DNA of 64,000 nucleotides from Thelonectria olida. Its lineage: Eukaryota; Ascomycota; Sordariomycetes; Hypocreales; Nectriaceae. This document shows positions 43,855 to 54,574 of this stretch, piece by piece. Under the pieces are notes generated by a model that saw only the letters and a list, made by a program, of their open reading frames with translations, ran no database searches and was not told the origin of the DNA. The stretch covers positions 248,001-312,000 of the forward strand of contig JAGPYM010000034.1 of the NCBI GenBank assembly GCA_020736575.1, in the 5' to 3' direction. The translations under genes were made by a program, and so were the position numbers. Each line of letters begins with the position of its first letter. Position 1 is the first letter of the stretch.

Positions 43855-44781
43855 ATGGCCAACGATACAAACCCAGCTCTGCCAGGGGCTGATCAGCTGA
43901 GACTGCAATTCATCTCGACCGGCACTGTACAGGTCCGGTCCGCAATGATGCATCAACCCGCTACAAACAGCGTATTAATGCGTCGCTGGCGATCCTTCAC
44001 AGACCGCACCTGGTCTGAATCTTTACCCATCGGCGTCTTTCTCATCAGCCACCCAGACGGCCCTATTTTGTTCGATACCGGGGAGTCGCCCGCGTGCAAC
44101 GATCCCGGATACATGTCCGCCTGGAACCCAACCAAGTGGATGACGGTCATGGACATCCGCCAGGAGGAGGGCATCGTTGAACAGCTCCGCGCGCTCGGCA
44201 CGGAACCCGCGACGCTGCAAGCCATTGTGCTTAGCCATTTACACAGCGACCATGTCGGCGGCCTCAAGGCCTTGCTCGCTGCAGCGCCCGACGTGCCTGT
44301 CTTTGTGACCAAAGAGCACTGGGACGATGTGGGAAAACACCAAACATTAGCCGCTATCAAGGGTTACGCGCCTGCAAACTGGCCACCCAATTTTGCTCCC
44401 CGCGAACTTGTATTCGAAAACGAGTCGTTGGGGCCGTGGAAAGACTTTAGCAGAATCACCCCTGATGGAAGCGTTGTCGCAGTCAAGACTCCAGGGCATG
44501 TACTAGGCCACGTCTCTCTCATTGTTTTCGCGGGAGCCGACAAGGAATATGGCACCACGTATCTGCTACCCGGGGATGCTACATACGGCGTGGATCTTTT
44601 GGACGTCGAGGAGCCCGATGGTATCAACGATGACCCAATGACGGCGCTGCAGAGCCTGCAGTTGATGAAGGAGTTTGCAAGGCAGAGACCGGTGGTAGTG
44701 TTACCAAGCCACGACCCGAAGACGCCTGTTCTCTTGAGGGATAGAGTTGTATATGAGCCAAAGGAAGGTCCCAAGATATAG
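43855..44781 (+). CDS. Metallo-beta-lactamase-fold hydrolase, lactonase-like
   Basis: Single exon, 308 aa, from the ATG at 43855 (gaccATGGcc); the frame is open 80 codons upstream but that part looks like leader. The zinc motif HLHSDH (H128, H130, D132, H133) is complete. Further ligands are plausible in TPGHVLGHVSL and in PGDATYG, with a late SHDP. The sequence LPIGVFLISHPDGPILFDTGESPACNDPGY is typical of the lactonase/AttM-AiiA-type branch, which opens lactone rings. No signal peptide. Beside a Baeyer-Villiger enzyme that makes lactones or esters, the obvious inference is a make-then-open pair; the substrate is unknown. Confidence 0.9.
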   Translation: MANDTNPALPGADQLRLQFISTGTVQVRSAMMHQPATNSVLMRRWRSFTDRTWSESLPIGVFLISHPDGPILFDTGESPACNDPGYMSAWNPTKWMTVMDIRQEEGIVEQLRALGTEPATLQAIVLSHLHSDHVGGLKALLAAAPDVPVFVTKEHWDDVGKHQTLAAIKGYAPANWPPNFAPRELVFENESLGPWKDFSRITPDGSVVAVKTPGHVLGHVSLIVFAGADKEYGTTYLLPGDATYGVDLLDVEEPDGINDDPMTALQSLQLMKEFARQRPVVVLPSHDPKTPVLLRDRVVYEPKEGPKI

Positions 44782-44830
44782 GCCGTTGCTCTCCAATTTC
44801 TCTTGTCGTGTCTTTACTAGATTATTCCCT

Positions 44831-46156
44831 CTACTCCTCATTTGCCTCCAGTTTCTGTCCCATCCAAAAGTAATACTTTTCGTAAGCATGCATATTCGGA
44901 TTGGCAAGATCTTTCCTCGCCGCAGCCAGGAACATTTCGATCTCTACCGGGTCCATGACTTTTCGAAAAGGCTTCGCGGCCATGGCCCCAAACATGTCGC
45001 TCACAGCGTTCCTGCAGTATAGTCCAATGAGGGCCATTTTTTTATCCTGCAATTTTGATTCTTTGTTAGCAGCGGCGTTTCACTTTTGAACGGCAAGCCC
45101 TACCTTTGGCCACGTCCCGATGGGCACTTTCAACACTTTGCAGCTCACGTTGACGAACCCGGCTTGTTCAAGAGGCTCCCGGAGATTCTCACCGGCCCGG
45201 AACTTCATTCCGAATTCCTTAACAGCCGTCTCCGCTGTGTCGAAGAACTTCGAAAGGGAAGAATCGGGCGACACGGACTCGTCGTCACAGTTTGCCCTTG
45301 CATCCAGCTCTTGGATCTCAATCCATCCACCGGGCTTTATATGTCTGGGACGCGCATTTAGTATCAATTGGCGCAGTAGGGCTCATTGAACTCACTCGTG
45401 GGCCTGTCGGAGGACGTTGACCTTATCCTTTAACCATGGACTGATGCAACGCATGTGCACAAAGTCCCAGTCGTCGCCGTGCGTCCACTCATCCTCGATG
45501 TCATCGACGAGGAAGCGCAAGTTCGGCGGGACCCATATCGGCTGAATGGGACTGAGGTCGACACCGAGGACCTCGGAGCTGGGATATTTATCGGCAACTG
45601 AGACTGGTCAGATCCCGAGATGGCTGGGTTTCGTGGGGAATTGAGCTGCTTACCGTCGACAGCCCAGATGCCAGTTCCGGTAGCCAGGTCGATAATCTTG
45701 AGAGGATTGTCGCCGATTGGAGCAAAGAACAACTTGCCGCTGGAATTGAGAGGTTAGTAAGCTGGCTGCTGCCGTCCATCAGAGAAAGACGCACTCTGTG
45801 AGCTCGAGCATCATGGCATGTTTCATGTCATCGCGGTTCTGCTCCGTGTCGTCGTTTGGAATCGGATACCTGCAAACATGTCAGCGCACTGACTATTTAT
45901 CGTCGTCCTCGGGAGATCTAACGTTCCATGACGATACTGATGATACTGCGCCAAAGTCAACGCGGCTCTCTTAAAGCAACTGGCTACTTACTCGTCTCCC
46001 GTTCTCAAAGGCGTGCTGGTAGATGCTGGAGGACAAGCTGGCGGAGCTCGAGGACAACGATTCGGCGTCGTAATCCGACGTGGAAAAGTCGTCGTCAATA
46101 TGTTCGCCAGGCGCGCTCGCCTCTATGGGCGCGCTGGCAGTGCTGGGTTCAGCCAT
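44831..46156 (-). CDS. SAM-dependent methyltransferase, LaeA-like (7 exons, 335 aa)
   Basis: Exons: 45992-46156, 45923-45945 (23 nt), 45795-45869, 45654-45739, 45396-45597, 45104-45344 and 44831-45046, all phases kept. The micro-exon supplies YHQYRHG, giving ENGRR-YHQYRHGT-YPIPNDDTEQNRDDMKHAMMLELTDG, the standard entry of fungal LaeA/TAM-type proteins. Motif I is [33 protein letters not shown]; later motifs are FVDDIEDEW-like (LVDDIEDEWTHGDDWDFVHMR) and HIKPGGWIEIQE. The N-terminus is Ser-rich and acidic. Such proteins may methylate small molecules or act like the global regulator LaeA. It converges on the lactonase gene, with 49 bp between stops, and could be a tailoring enzyme of the cluster. 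Confidence 0.92.
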
Positions 46157-46737
46157 GTTGAGGTTGAGACTATGGATGGCGGTGGGAAGACGGAATGCGG
46201 TGGCGCGATGCGAGTTTTTGTTCCGCGTTATCCGCGGGGTACTCTATCAGTTCCATTTACCTAAAAGACTCGCCTAATTGGTTAAGCATGTATCGTGTGT
46301 ATGTATCTCGTTCCCTGTCATGGAGGGGTTGTGTGCGGCCATGTGATTTTCTTTTACCCGGCTCCATAGATACGAACCCAATGGAAATAATCAGCACATC
46401 TTCGATAGGATTGATAGTTTGCGTGTTGGCAATGGCCAATGGTTATATAAAATCCCAAGAAGAACAGTGTAAGTGCCCCCATGAAGAGCCTTTTGCTTAT
46501 CTAACTAATTCTAACATTTTTGCCTGCTGTCTTAAGCTCTGTCCTCGTGTGCTCTCCGTCTTCCATTCAATCAATTTGGCTGTGTCGAGAAGATAGCAGC
46601 CATTACCAGTACAAAGACCAACTCTCCCCCAAGGTCAACATTGGGCTAACTTATCCGCTTTTCCAGCCCAGCGCGACTCTTTTGGGCTGTGGATGACAAG
46701 ACCCTCTAGAATTGAGGGCTGTCCCAACCAAGAAGTC
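46157..46737. other. Intergenic, no gene seen
   Basis: Promoter side of the methyltransferase. Nothing further recognised. Confidence 0.45.
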
Positions 46738-47352
46738 TCATCTTAGGTCCTCGTTCAAACGGGGCCAGGCAGTGACCAGGCGATGATTGACTACCCTCAC
46801 AAAGTGGGATGAACTCGAGCCCGTCGAATCTCTTTGATCTCCCGGCGTGTACTCCCAATCTCCTGCATCGTTTGCCTCCCAACCATCACATTTCTTCTCC
46901 ACGAATCGCCGGTCCCTGGAGTAGAAAGTTGTGGACTCTTGATCAACAGGCGGCGCATCAGGCTTTCGTCTAAGGTTGTAGTCCATAAGCCTGCCTGATC
47001 CCGATTGAGACCCATTTCCTAGTGGTTGTAGAAGAAGCATCAGTTGGCATATCACACGGAGAGACAGAATGAATAAAACGCGCTCTTCGTGCTTGTCTCG
47101 TGCTAGCCAGACAAAGGAAAATCCGCCGTGACCGAGCTTGTTGCGAATTGTGTATCTTCCGTCGCAGAATGTATCACCCAATGCGACAGGGTGAAAGCCT
47201 CCTGGGCCATAGGTGTCACCTAGATGTTGATTATGTTTCTTGAGACATTTTGACGAAGATATTTCTGAGGCGGATGTAGATAAATATCTCGAGCTATGCG
47301 ATAAGTGTGGTAAAGTGACAGCAGCATGGACAGCAAAGACATCGAAGACCAC
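46738..47352 (-). pseudogene. Relic of an SRPK-type protein kinase (N-lobe only)
   Basis: Bases 47077-47214 encode YGPGGFHPVALGDTF, then RYTIRNKLGHGGFSFVWLARDKHEERV: the start and glycine loop of an SR-protein kinase. The homology stops where ...VALKI should follow; the ATP-binding Lys, the catalytic loop and the DFG are all absent. The remaining open frame (LFILSLRVICQLM ... GDWEYTPGDQRD) is not kinase-like. Upstream there is no convincing start codon: the first in-frame Met (47352) gives an unrelated leader overlapping the start of the plus-strand 253-aa gene. I read this as a kinase fragment left by duplication or deletion, not a working gene. Confidence 0.6.
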
Positions 47353-48087
47353 GACGTTAGCGGAGACGGCGAAGACTGTAACGACGGCAAAGAGAGCGAA
47401 GAGAGTGAAGACAGCGAATACGGTAGTTACAGTTCATACTACCGTGCAGACAGGCGCGAATGTTGGCGCCATTGGCGTTCATACTGTCGCAGTGATCCGG
47501 GTTACTACGAAGAGCTCCGAGATGGGCGTGAGGAGCGGAAGTTCGAGCTTCTGAGAGCAAAATATTGTGGGTTGGAGCGACTATATCAAAGCCAATACGA
47601 TACCACATACGAAGCTCTCCGGAAAGCAGAGAAGAAGAGAAATCGTATCCCCATTTCTCCCAGATTCAAATACTTCACCCTCTACTTCGAAGACTTCTTC
47701 AAGCATTTGGCGCCCTACCCGACTGAAGAAGAGAAATGCCTCATCTTCGACCGCTGGTGGCATGACTTAGACCCAAATTCCCCCCCTCCCGCCGAACCCA
47801 AGGATAAGGATGTGCCGTGCGAAGTTTACCTAGGGGCAGTAAGGAATGGCTCGGAGATCATAGCCTCTTTCATGTTGAGCGAGGTCCCCACGAACGCGAG
47901 CTCGACGCCTCTCAGGGTTAGAATTATAGAAGGGTATCGCCTGGAAACTACTTTCGTCAGCAGCAGGTTCCTCAAGGTGAAGGTTTCCCGGGAGTTTGCG
48001 CACCTGAACTCCGACAAGCGCAATGAAACGGTTTCGAAAACAATTCCTGTGGAATTTGGATTTATTGGGGTAATGCATAACGAATAG
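47326..48087 (+). CDS. Uncharacterised 253-aa protein with an acidic head
   Basis: Family not recognised. Residues 1-35 are acidic and Ser-rich (GDGEDCNDGKESEESEDSEY). A Tyr/Arg-rich part follows (YYRADRRECWRHWRSYCRSDPGYYEELRDGREERKFELLRAKYCGLERLY), then a probable globular part with many aromatic residues (FKYFTLYFEDFFKHLAPYPTEEEKCLIFDRWWHDLDPN) and an apparent beta-rich end (EVYLGAVRNGSEIIASFMLSEVP ... VEFGFIGVMHNE). No signal peptide or membrane span. Single exon. Its 5' end overlaps, on the other strand, the start of the kinase relic. Confidence 0.62.
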   Translation: MDSKDIEDHDVSGDGEDCNDGKESEESEDSEYGSYSSYYRADRRECWRHWRSYCRSDPGYYEELRDGREERKFELLRAKYCGLERLYQSQYDTTYEALRKAEKKRNRIPISPRFKYFTLYFEDFFKHLAPYPTEEEKCLIFDRWWHDLDPNSPPPAEPKDKDVPCEVYLGAVRNGSEIIASFMLSEVPTNASSTPLRVRIIEGYRLETTFVSSRFLKVKVSREFAHLNSDKRNETVSKTIPVEFGFIGVMHNE

Positions 48088-49054
48088 GAGCGGGACTGCT
48101 TGGGAGAAGGTATAAAACATACTAAGTTAGCTATTTCATATATTCAAGCCTTTCTAGTACTTTTTCTACATTGCTGTACCCCTTTGCTCCATATTCTTAC
48201 CTCCAACCTCTATTGGAACACACATCGAGCGTTGTTCATATTCCCCTTCAGGTCTCGGCTTTAGAGAACAGCAGTGAATCCCCCCAGGCGAGTCCTCGAT
48301 CCTCGTTGGGGATTGCTCACCCCACCTCATGCACGAGCGTGGCATTGTCGGCCCCCGGATCAGCCAACCAGACACCAGTCGTACGCAAGTGAGGCCCGTC
48401 AATCAGCTGTATTCTTGTGAGACGCAGAATCTTTCGGCGCATATCTCATCCGATCCGAGGGGCCGTAAATCCAGAAAAGTGTGGTTTATAACATCTAGCC
48501 TGCCGCCTGTCCTTTCAGGTCTCATTCTCCTCATCAATTATCTCTCAACTCACCTCCCACACCTCCCTTCACCTTACCTCCTCTCTTTCCCCGACGGGTG
48601 GATGCAGTCCTGGAGCCGGTGCTACCGGCCCCAGGACTGCATCATCTTAAAGGGTCCTTCAAGTTCGTCTGGTTGCCTTGTCTGCCTCCTCCTCCCATTG
48701 CCGTCCGAGCCGCACCTGCTCGCGTAGTGGTCTCCAATTCGTGGATATTGTATCAGTCATGCATTTGCAGTATGGGGTTCGGTCTTGAACAAGGACCCTG
48801 GGTAGCTACGGCTGCTAGATGCCTCCCCTCAAGGGATTGGCAATGCGGTGCAGCCTTTTACGGTTCGCGCAATTCGGAGCATCAATGCTCAAGTATGGGA
48901 TGGCTCGACTGGCATGGAAGAACATGGCACTGGGAAGCATGGCCTTATTCATGGACATGGTACGGTTCATTTTGGGAGACCGAATTTATTACATACTAAC
49001 TTGATGCGACAGCTAGATTGACGGACCTGGATATGTCAGATAAAAGGTCCCGAT
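48088..49054. other. Intergenic with a strong hairpin, no convincing gene
   Basis: A pyrimidine-rich tract (about 48525-48592) precedes a perfect-stem hairpin at 48601 (listed separately). A 133-codon frame over it has no recognisable features. Confidence 0.5.
48601..48643. repeat. Long GC-rich hairpin, 13-bp perfect stem
   Basis: GATGCAGTCCTGG (48601-48613) pairs perfectly with CCAGGACTGCATC (48631-48643). Inside, GCCGG (48615-48619) pairs with CCGGC (48625-48629) around a TGCTA loop, leaving one A/C mismatch. It lies just after a CT-rich tract of the sort found at fungal transcription starts, 410 bp before the C2H2 gene, so it could fold in a 5' leader or be a protein-binding palindrome. 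Confidence 0.7.
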
Positions 49055-50088
49055 TTGATGCTACGAGAAGCGATCAACTTTAACGACACTACAAACCATC
49101 ACACTCAAGCTCCACGAAGGATAACGAACATGAACACCGAACTTGAAGCCGAAAAGACAGGGGATCAAGGCACGTCGTGTCTGGATTTCCTGGCGTACGT
49201 CACCCCCAACGTGGATACCGAACCTGAAACCGAGAACGTAAGGTGTCAAGACGCCTTTTGGCTTGATTCCTTGACGTATGTCGCCGATAGTTGTGGGCGA
49301 GATTCCCTCGCCCGCGACAGCTTTCAAGGACACGGGCTACTAAATGGGTGGTCCGATGCGCCTTTTCAAGATTTTGATCATGATAGTTATCACAGCGGAT
49401 CTCTGCACAACGACCCGGAAAACTCTGAAAACATCGAGAGTCCATTTCTCTCGACCTTTAACGAGTGGAATCCTGCTTGTTATCTAAATACTAACGAACC
49501 AAACGATTCAACAGACATAACAGATTTATCAAACCCATTTCCCTTTCCCCAAGATTTTACTAGTGACATATCATCCCAGTTTTGGCATTACTCAATGGAG
49601 TCTGTTCCAGTCTTTGACGGGTCGAGCGGCAGCTCATCATCTGCCGCTCAATCGACTGAGACCGAAATGACTCCGTTTCCTCCTTGTTCGCCAGATCTGT
49701 CTCCTCCAATGGAGGAAACTCTGGCGTCCCAGCGAGGAGATCAGACAGAAGCCGTGACAAAGAAAAGACGTCGCAGCCGCCCTTGCGATATCAGGTGCCT
49801 ATTGCCACACACTCTTAGCTCAGTTCTGTTGCTAACTTGTCTGGTAGACGAGAGATGAAGAAGGTTGAGAGGCCGGCAAAGTGCCCAGTTGCGGGCTGTG
49901 ACTATCCAGGCGCAGCTGAAACAAGGGATTTGAACCGACACTTGATTGCGAAACACAAGGACACAGCAATATCTCGGCGCCTGCTTGTGGGCAAGATCAA
50001 GTGCACGCATTTTCAAAAATGCGGCACAACCTTCAGTAGAAAAGACCACCTTCTTCGGCATCTGAGAAACAAGCACGGCGGTGGATGA
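49055..50088 (+). CDS. C2H2 zinc-finger transcription factor, 326 aa
   Basis: Exons 49055-49794 and 49848-50088, phase 2. An in-frame ATG at 49130 is an equally possible start. The long N-terminal part is acidic, rich in Ser/Asn/Asp/Phe and probably disordered (activation-type). It includes a 27-residue unit repeated twice in tandem (MNTELEAEK ... LDFLAYV; VDTEPETEN ... LDSLTYV). A basic KKRRRSR nuclear signal lies just before the intron. Two C-terminal fingers follow: CPVAGCDYPGAAETRDLNRHLIAKH and CTHFQKCGTTFSRKDHLLRHLRNKH, both with full C2H2 ligands (CxxxxC type). The architecture is that of fungal C-terminal two-finger regulators. Confidence 0.87.
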
Positions 50089-50750
50089 AAAATTCGGCAT
50101 TTTCTTTGTGTTTATCCTTTCGATTTGTTTCTTTTGCGGACTTGATTTCATTTCGTCTTTCTTTCTTATCTTTAGCAGGCAATAAGAATGCAACTCCTTT
50201 TTTTATACGTACTTGAGGTGCATTTAGCATGAGTGATTAGAGTTAGGCCAGGAACGGTTGACATCGAGCTGCTGGAGGCTTTTGAGTATAACTTCGTAAC
50301 TGATTGCTTTGGAACTATTGCGTAGTCCTCGTGAGTCGTAGGAGGCTTCTCTCCAGCCGCTGCCCTGTTCGCCCAGAATGCTGTAAGGGTTCTTCCAGCC
50401 CTCTTTCTATTTGACGAGCTCTCATGTTTTTGTCGGCCCCTTCTGTTCTACCCGCCGTATAATTTAGAATTATTCCCTGATTGCTGCGTGTCGGATCGTG
50501 ATTCGTCAGATCGTTCGTCTTACAGAGGCCGACACGAAGAGGCCTTCGATTGCGGGCCAAATATTGTCCCGACCTGATGGTGGGCCTCCGCATATCAGGC
50601 AGACTGCGGAGAGAATGAAGAAATGAGATCAATCAAGGGACCTCGGCCCAAGTTCATGGACGTATAACCCTGGTCCCCTCTAGCATCCTTTTGGTGCTCT
50701 ATCAACGGCCTCATCTGATTCCACTGGCTTCCCGAAGAGGATCTTCCGTA
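50089..50750. other. Intergenic, promoter of the DUF4238 gene
   Basis: No gene recognised; T-rich just after the C2H2 stop. Confidence 0.5.
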
Positions 50751-53363
50751 ATGGCCGAGATCTCCAAGCCCCAGTTTCACCACTTCGTCCCCCAATTCTT
50801 GCTCAAGAATTTTTCCCACAAATACAAACCGCCCAATGAAAAGAAAAAGGGAGGAAAAAGACGGAAAAAGAGGTACGAAAAGGGCATGTATCCCGGCGAC
50901 CCGGTTGTCCGCCATGTTGATCTCCAAGTCGATCCGTACGTCATTCGCGAGAAGCCGCTCTCGCGAATCCTGGGGAAACAAGACATGTATCGAGACACGA
51001 GCAAGGAGAGTCCGAGGCAACAACATATCGAAGAGCTTCTCTCCAAGCTTGAGTCCAACGCTAGCGCCATCTTCTCGAAGATCAGAGATGCACACAAGGA
51101 CCAGCGAGCCGACATATGGCTCACTCGCCAAGAGAGAGACGTGGTTCGCAAGTTCTTGTTCATCCAGAAGTACCGCGGCTCAAATTTTCATCGCCGCTTC
51201 TATCACGAAACTCCAGAAACTTACGACTCGAATGATCGACAGCCGCTATTGGAGTACATGAAAGAGAAGGGGTACACGCGTCCCATTGATGTATGGTTTG
51301 ATAATTTGAAGGCCATCATAGAGTTGAAGATGGATCCAGAGAAGAAATGGATGTTCGAGATCCAAGCCAGAATGTTCCCAGATGACGCCATGTGGTTTGT
51401 TGCGCACGCGCAATACCAGTACATGACCTTCTGCACGCCTCAGGATGCAGCTGCCGAGTTCATCCTCACTGACAACAGCTATAATATTTTCGAGGGCCCC
51501 AATACCCTCGTCAAGGACGAAAAGACTGGAGAAATGCGCGGATCGGCTCACTGCTCCCTTCATGAGTTTGCACCTGTCTCGCCGAAGCTCATGATCGTCC
51601 TCAGAAGCTTGATGTTTCCAGTGCCAGAAGAAGACTCCAACGAAGATCAAAAGAGATGTCGTGATGAGATGCGAGCAAGAGTCCTCAGTGACTTTGGCCC
51701 AGGATATCGAATCAACTCGGCCCTTGCGGATCTGCCCGTCGCAAAGCCAAGAAACAATTACTCCAAGATTGTCCACGGCCGTGTATTGGCCCTTGATGGC
51801 GAGGATGGAACCGGGCGAAACAGCCATAAATTTCTTTTCAAGTTTTTCCCTATCAACACGAAACATGTCAATGTGATCAACGGGCTCCTCTTCGACAACA
51901 TCTCAGTTTGTACGAGCATAGTCTTCAACTCTGAGGCCGCCTTCAAGTTCACGCTTGAATGGTTCATCACAGCACCGACAGAGGGATTTGGAAAGTTGTG
52001 TCTGAACGATGTTAATGACCCCCGGTTGGGATGTTTGAGAAAGCTAGAGGCTTTGTCCCGAAGTCTTGGGTCTGACAAAGAGTTGGTTTGTGATATGCAA
52101 GATCCTCCGCCAGGCATAGACTACGAACAGTACTTGCATCACTATCTTGAAGAGGAAAAGTTGTTGAAACGACATGCCAAGCCTGAAGAAGACAATGGGG
52201 ACGGTAGTTGGCTCAAATCAAATCCCATTTACCATCTTGGTACGCAAATTCCACCCAAGATGACGTTTTATCTGACCGCACTCTAACGATTAACAGATAG
52301 CGATAAAAGCACGTTGTTGTACGATATGAAGCAATCCGTTCTCATGTGGAAGCTTCGAGTGAAAATCGATGTCTGGTCTCAAGGGTTGGATGAACGAATA
52401 AGGCAACGTAACCGAGAGCTGCTGATAGATGCTTATCTTCGGCTACCGCCCCGGCGAGTCTTCATGTACACGCGTAGGATGAGACTCGAGTTCCTAAGCC
52501 GGGCATTTCCAGGTGAAAGACTAGGCACTGATGTGTCTTCTTTTCTTCAGCAGGATGACCCAGAAAATCTCATTGCAAGAGGCAAGTCCAGATGTTTTCC
52601 CTTTTCTCCGGGTCACGACAGAAACATGTCAAGTCAGAGGGGAGCTAACACCACGTTACATGTAGCTTCCCACATTATGAAACCAGACAAGATATCCAAG
52701 TTGCTTTATCAAACTACGCTAAACGACTTGGAAATCCGAACGAAACTGGCACCCGATCTTGACATGGAGAGCATGACCATGCTCGCATTGCACAAGCAGA
52801 TGATGCTTCATCGCAAGATTACTTTCGAAACACCTGGTATTTGCCTTGATACCTCAATTGTGTTGACCGTAGCTAACAATGTCCCTAGGGCACATCCGCG
52901 ACTGTGGTAATTATGTCTTTCCAACCCCCTTTTAGCGATTTTTTAAGTTGACAGGCATGCAGGGATCAGCGAAATCGAGAAGATTGCCGCTTTGGTACAG
53001 CAAGCCGTTATTCGCCACGGTGTATGGCAAATTCCATTCCCTTTCCCCCTCGCGGATGGTCTTTTCAGTGAAGGGGATAAGATCGAGTTGGTAACTCGGG
53101 TCATGGTACACGATAGGTTTATCGACGCGCTGAAGGACAGGCTAGATCCGCAATTGTTGGAGCAATTACACCATGTGTTCTTTCAAGTCGCATATCCAAC
53201 TCTAGAGTTGGTTGAATTTGATCTTCAGCTCGCCCCAGAGATTCAGAGGGAACTTGATAAGGAGTTAGACCAGAACGCCAACCTGCGGTCCAACCTTGAG
53301 TTTGGGAATATGGACTGGATTTCACATTATCTAGGTTTTGTCACCCGCTGGTTGCGTTGGTAA
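50751..53363 (+). CDS. DUF4238 family protein (5 exons, 787 aa)
   Basis: I start at the ATG at 50751, where MAEISKPQFHHFVPQFLLKNFSHKY gives the family's opening H-x-V/I-P-x-F/Y-x-L-x-x-F motif; the frame is open 20 codons upstream. Exons 50751-52239, 52297-52581, 52666-52836, 52889-52906 (18 nt) and 52963-53363 keep phase. The second intron would have a GC donor (AG|GCAAGT). It is also readable through without a stop (84 nt), so retention is possible. Other features: a Lys-rich stretch (KKKGGKRRKKRYEKG) near residue 35, and a charged mostly helical body. The family occurs in bacteria and is expanded in fungi; its function is unknown. No signal peptide or membrane span. Confidence 0.82.
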
Positions 53364-54025
53364 TGCCTGAAGTTGTTTTCTTTCGGTCGCTCCGACCAAT
53401 TACACCAGCACACAGGTAGTTCATGGCACTCAACTCATGTATTTGCGGATACTGCGTATCAGAAATTGTACCCCCCTGCTTCAGCTACCCTTCGATCTTA
53501 TCATGACCCCGTCTACAGGTGTAAATTGGCCGACAAGACACTTCTCCGCATGAGTCTCTCCACGCCGTCACGAGGCGAATGAATCGCTTATGACGCAAGG
53601 CGACTTGAAAAAAATCTTGAGAAGATCAAGACCCTTGAGCGAAGTATGTTCCGCCCCCTCTCCCACTCGCTTGATACTCCTTACTGACAAAATTCTTTCC
53701 ACAGAGCGTCAATTTAAGATTCTTCCCAGGCTTAATAAGTTAGCCATTTTCTTACTTAAATCTCGAATATAAAGAGTTACCTTATATTTAGCTAACTTGC
53801 GGGTGCTCGGCGTATGGGAACTTAGGCCGTAAACTTGAAGGTGCACAAGGCACAAGCAAGCTCCTGGTCTTCCATTAAAAGCTGTGCTCAATACTCACGC
53901 CTCTACATACAGCTTATGTCCCCTCTTTACCCACGGTTCAGAAACAGACGCAATCACTCGTCTCGCAGACCATCAATTTACGGCGCCGCGACACAGCACC
54001 ACCTTCCTCCGCCACATCAGAACGC
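53364..54025. other. Intergenic, no gene seen
   Basis: Only short ORFs. Leads into the Nudix gene promoter. Confidence 0.5.
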
Positions 54026-54574
54026 ATGGAGTTAGTCAACATGACGCGCGATGCCTTCCAGGCACATACTGATGGCACCAGCTCGTCGCGCATCGACAAG
54101 AATACCATTGGTGCTGCTATAATCCGAAACAACCACAAATGCAAGCAAATCCTTTTGCTCAAGGGGAACGCGCACGAGGCGTACTACCCTAATGTTTTCA
54201 AGATGCCAGGCGGCAAGGTCGACAAAGAATATCTGTCCATCCGCCATGCCATCATGAGAGAAGTTCTGGAAGAGACCAACCTGATGGTGGCCGACATCTC
54301 GTCACCCTTCTCAACTATTAGGTATACTGCAGAGAAAGAGGGAATCGATGGCTCGGGGAATCGATTGACTATTCGACGCATTGCTATCCAACTCAGTTAC
54401 GTTGTTGCGGTGGAAGGAGACGGTGTAGATTTCATGGTCAACAAGGATGAGCATTCTATGGGCATCTGGGCTGAAAGGAAAGACCTCGATCGGATCCCTA
54501 TTACGAAAGACATGAAACGAGCCTGGCCTTGGAGGCTCTCGGCTGCGTTCGCGAAATGGAAGATGACTAGTTGA
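54026..54574 (+). CDS. Nudix hydrolase, 182 aa
   Basis: Single exon. A Met at codon 6 (54041) is an alternative start. The Nudix region is FKMPGGKVDKEYLSIRHAIMREVLEETNLMV. The REVLEE core with its metal-binding glutamates is intact, but two extra residues lie between the first Gly-x5-Glu and REV, and Asn replaces the usual Gly in ETNL. Preceding it is the beta-strand IGAAIIRNNHKCKQILLLKG. Nudix enzymes cleave nucleoside diphosphates linked to another group, including oxidised nucleotides, NDP-sugars and ADP-ribose. Nothing here fixes the substrate. No signal peptide. Confidence 0.85.
   Translation: MELVNMTRDAFQAHTDGTSSSRIDKNTIGAAIIRNNHKCKQILLLKGNAHEAYYPNVFKMPGGKVDKEYLSIRHAIMREVLEETNLMVADISSPFSTIRYTAEKEGIDGSGNRLTIRRIAIQLSYVVAVEGDGVDFMVNKDEHSMGIWAERKDLDRIPITKDMKRAWPWRLSAAFAKWKMTS

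Noticed and set aside
48598..48999. 133-codon plus-strand frame
   Set aside because: It covers the hairpin and a Pro-rich stretch, with no family features and no continuation; the hairpin explains the sequence better.
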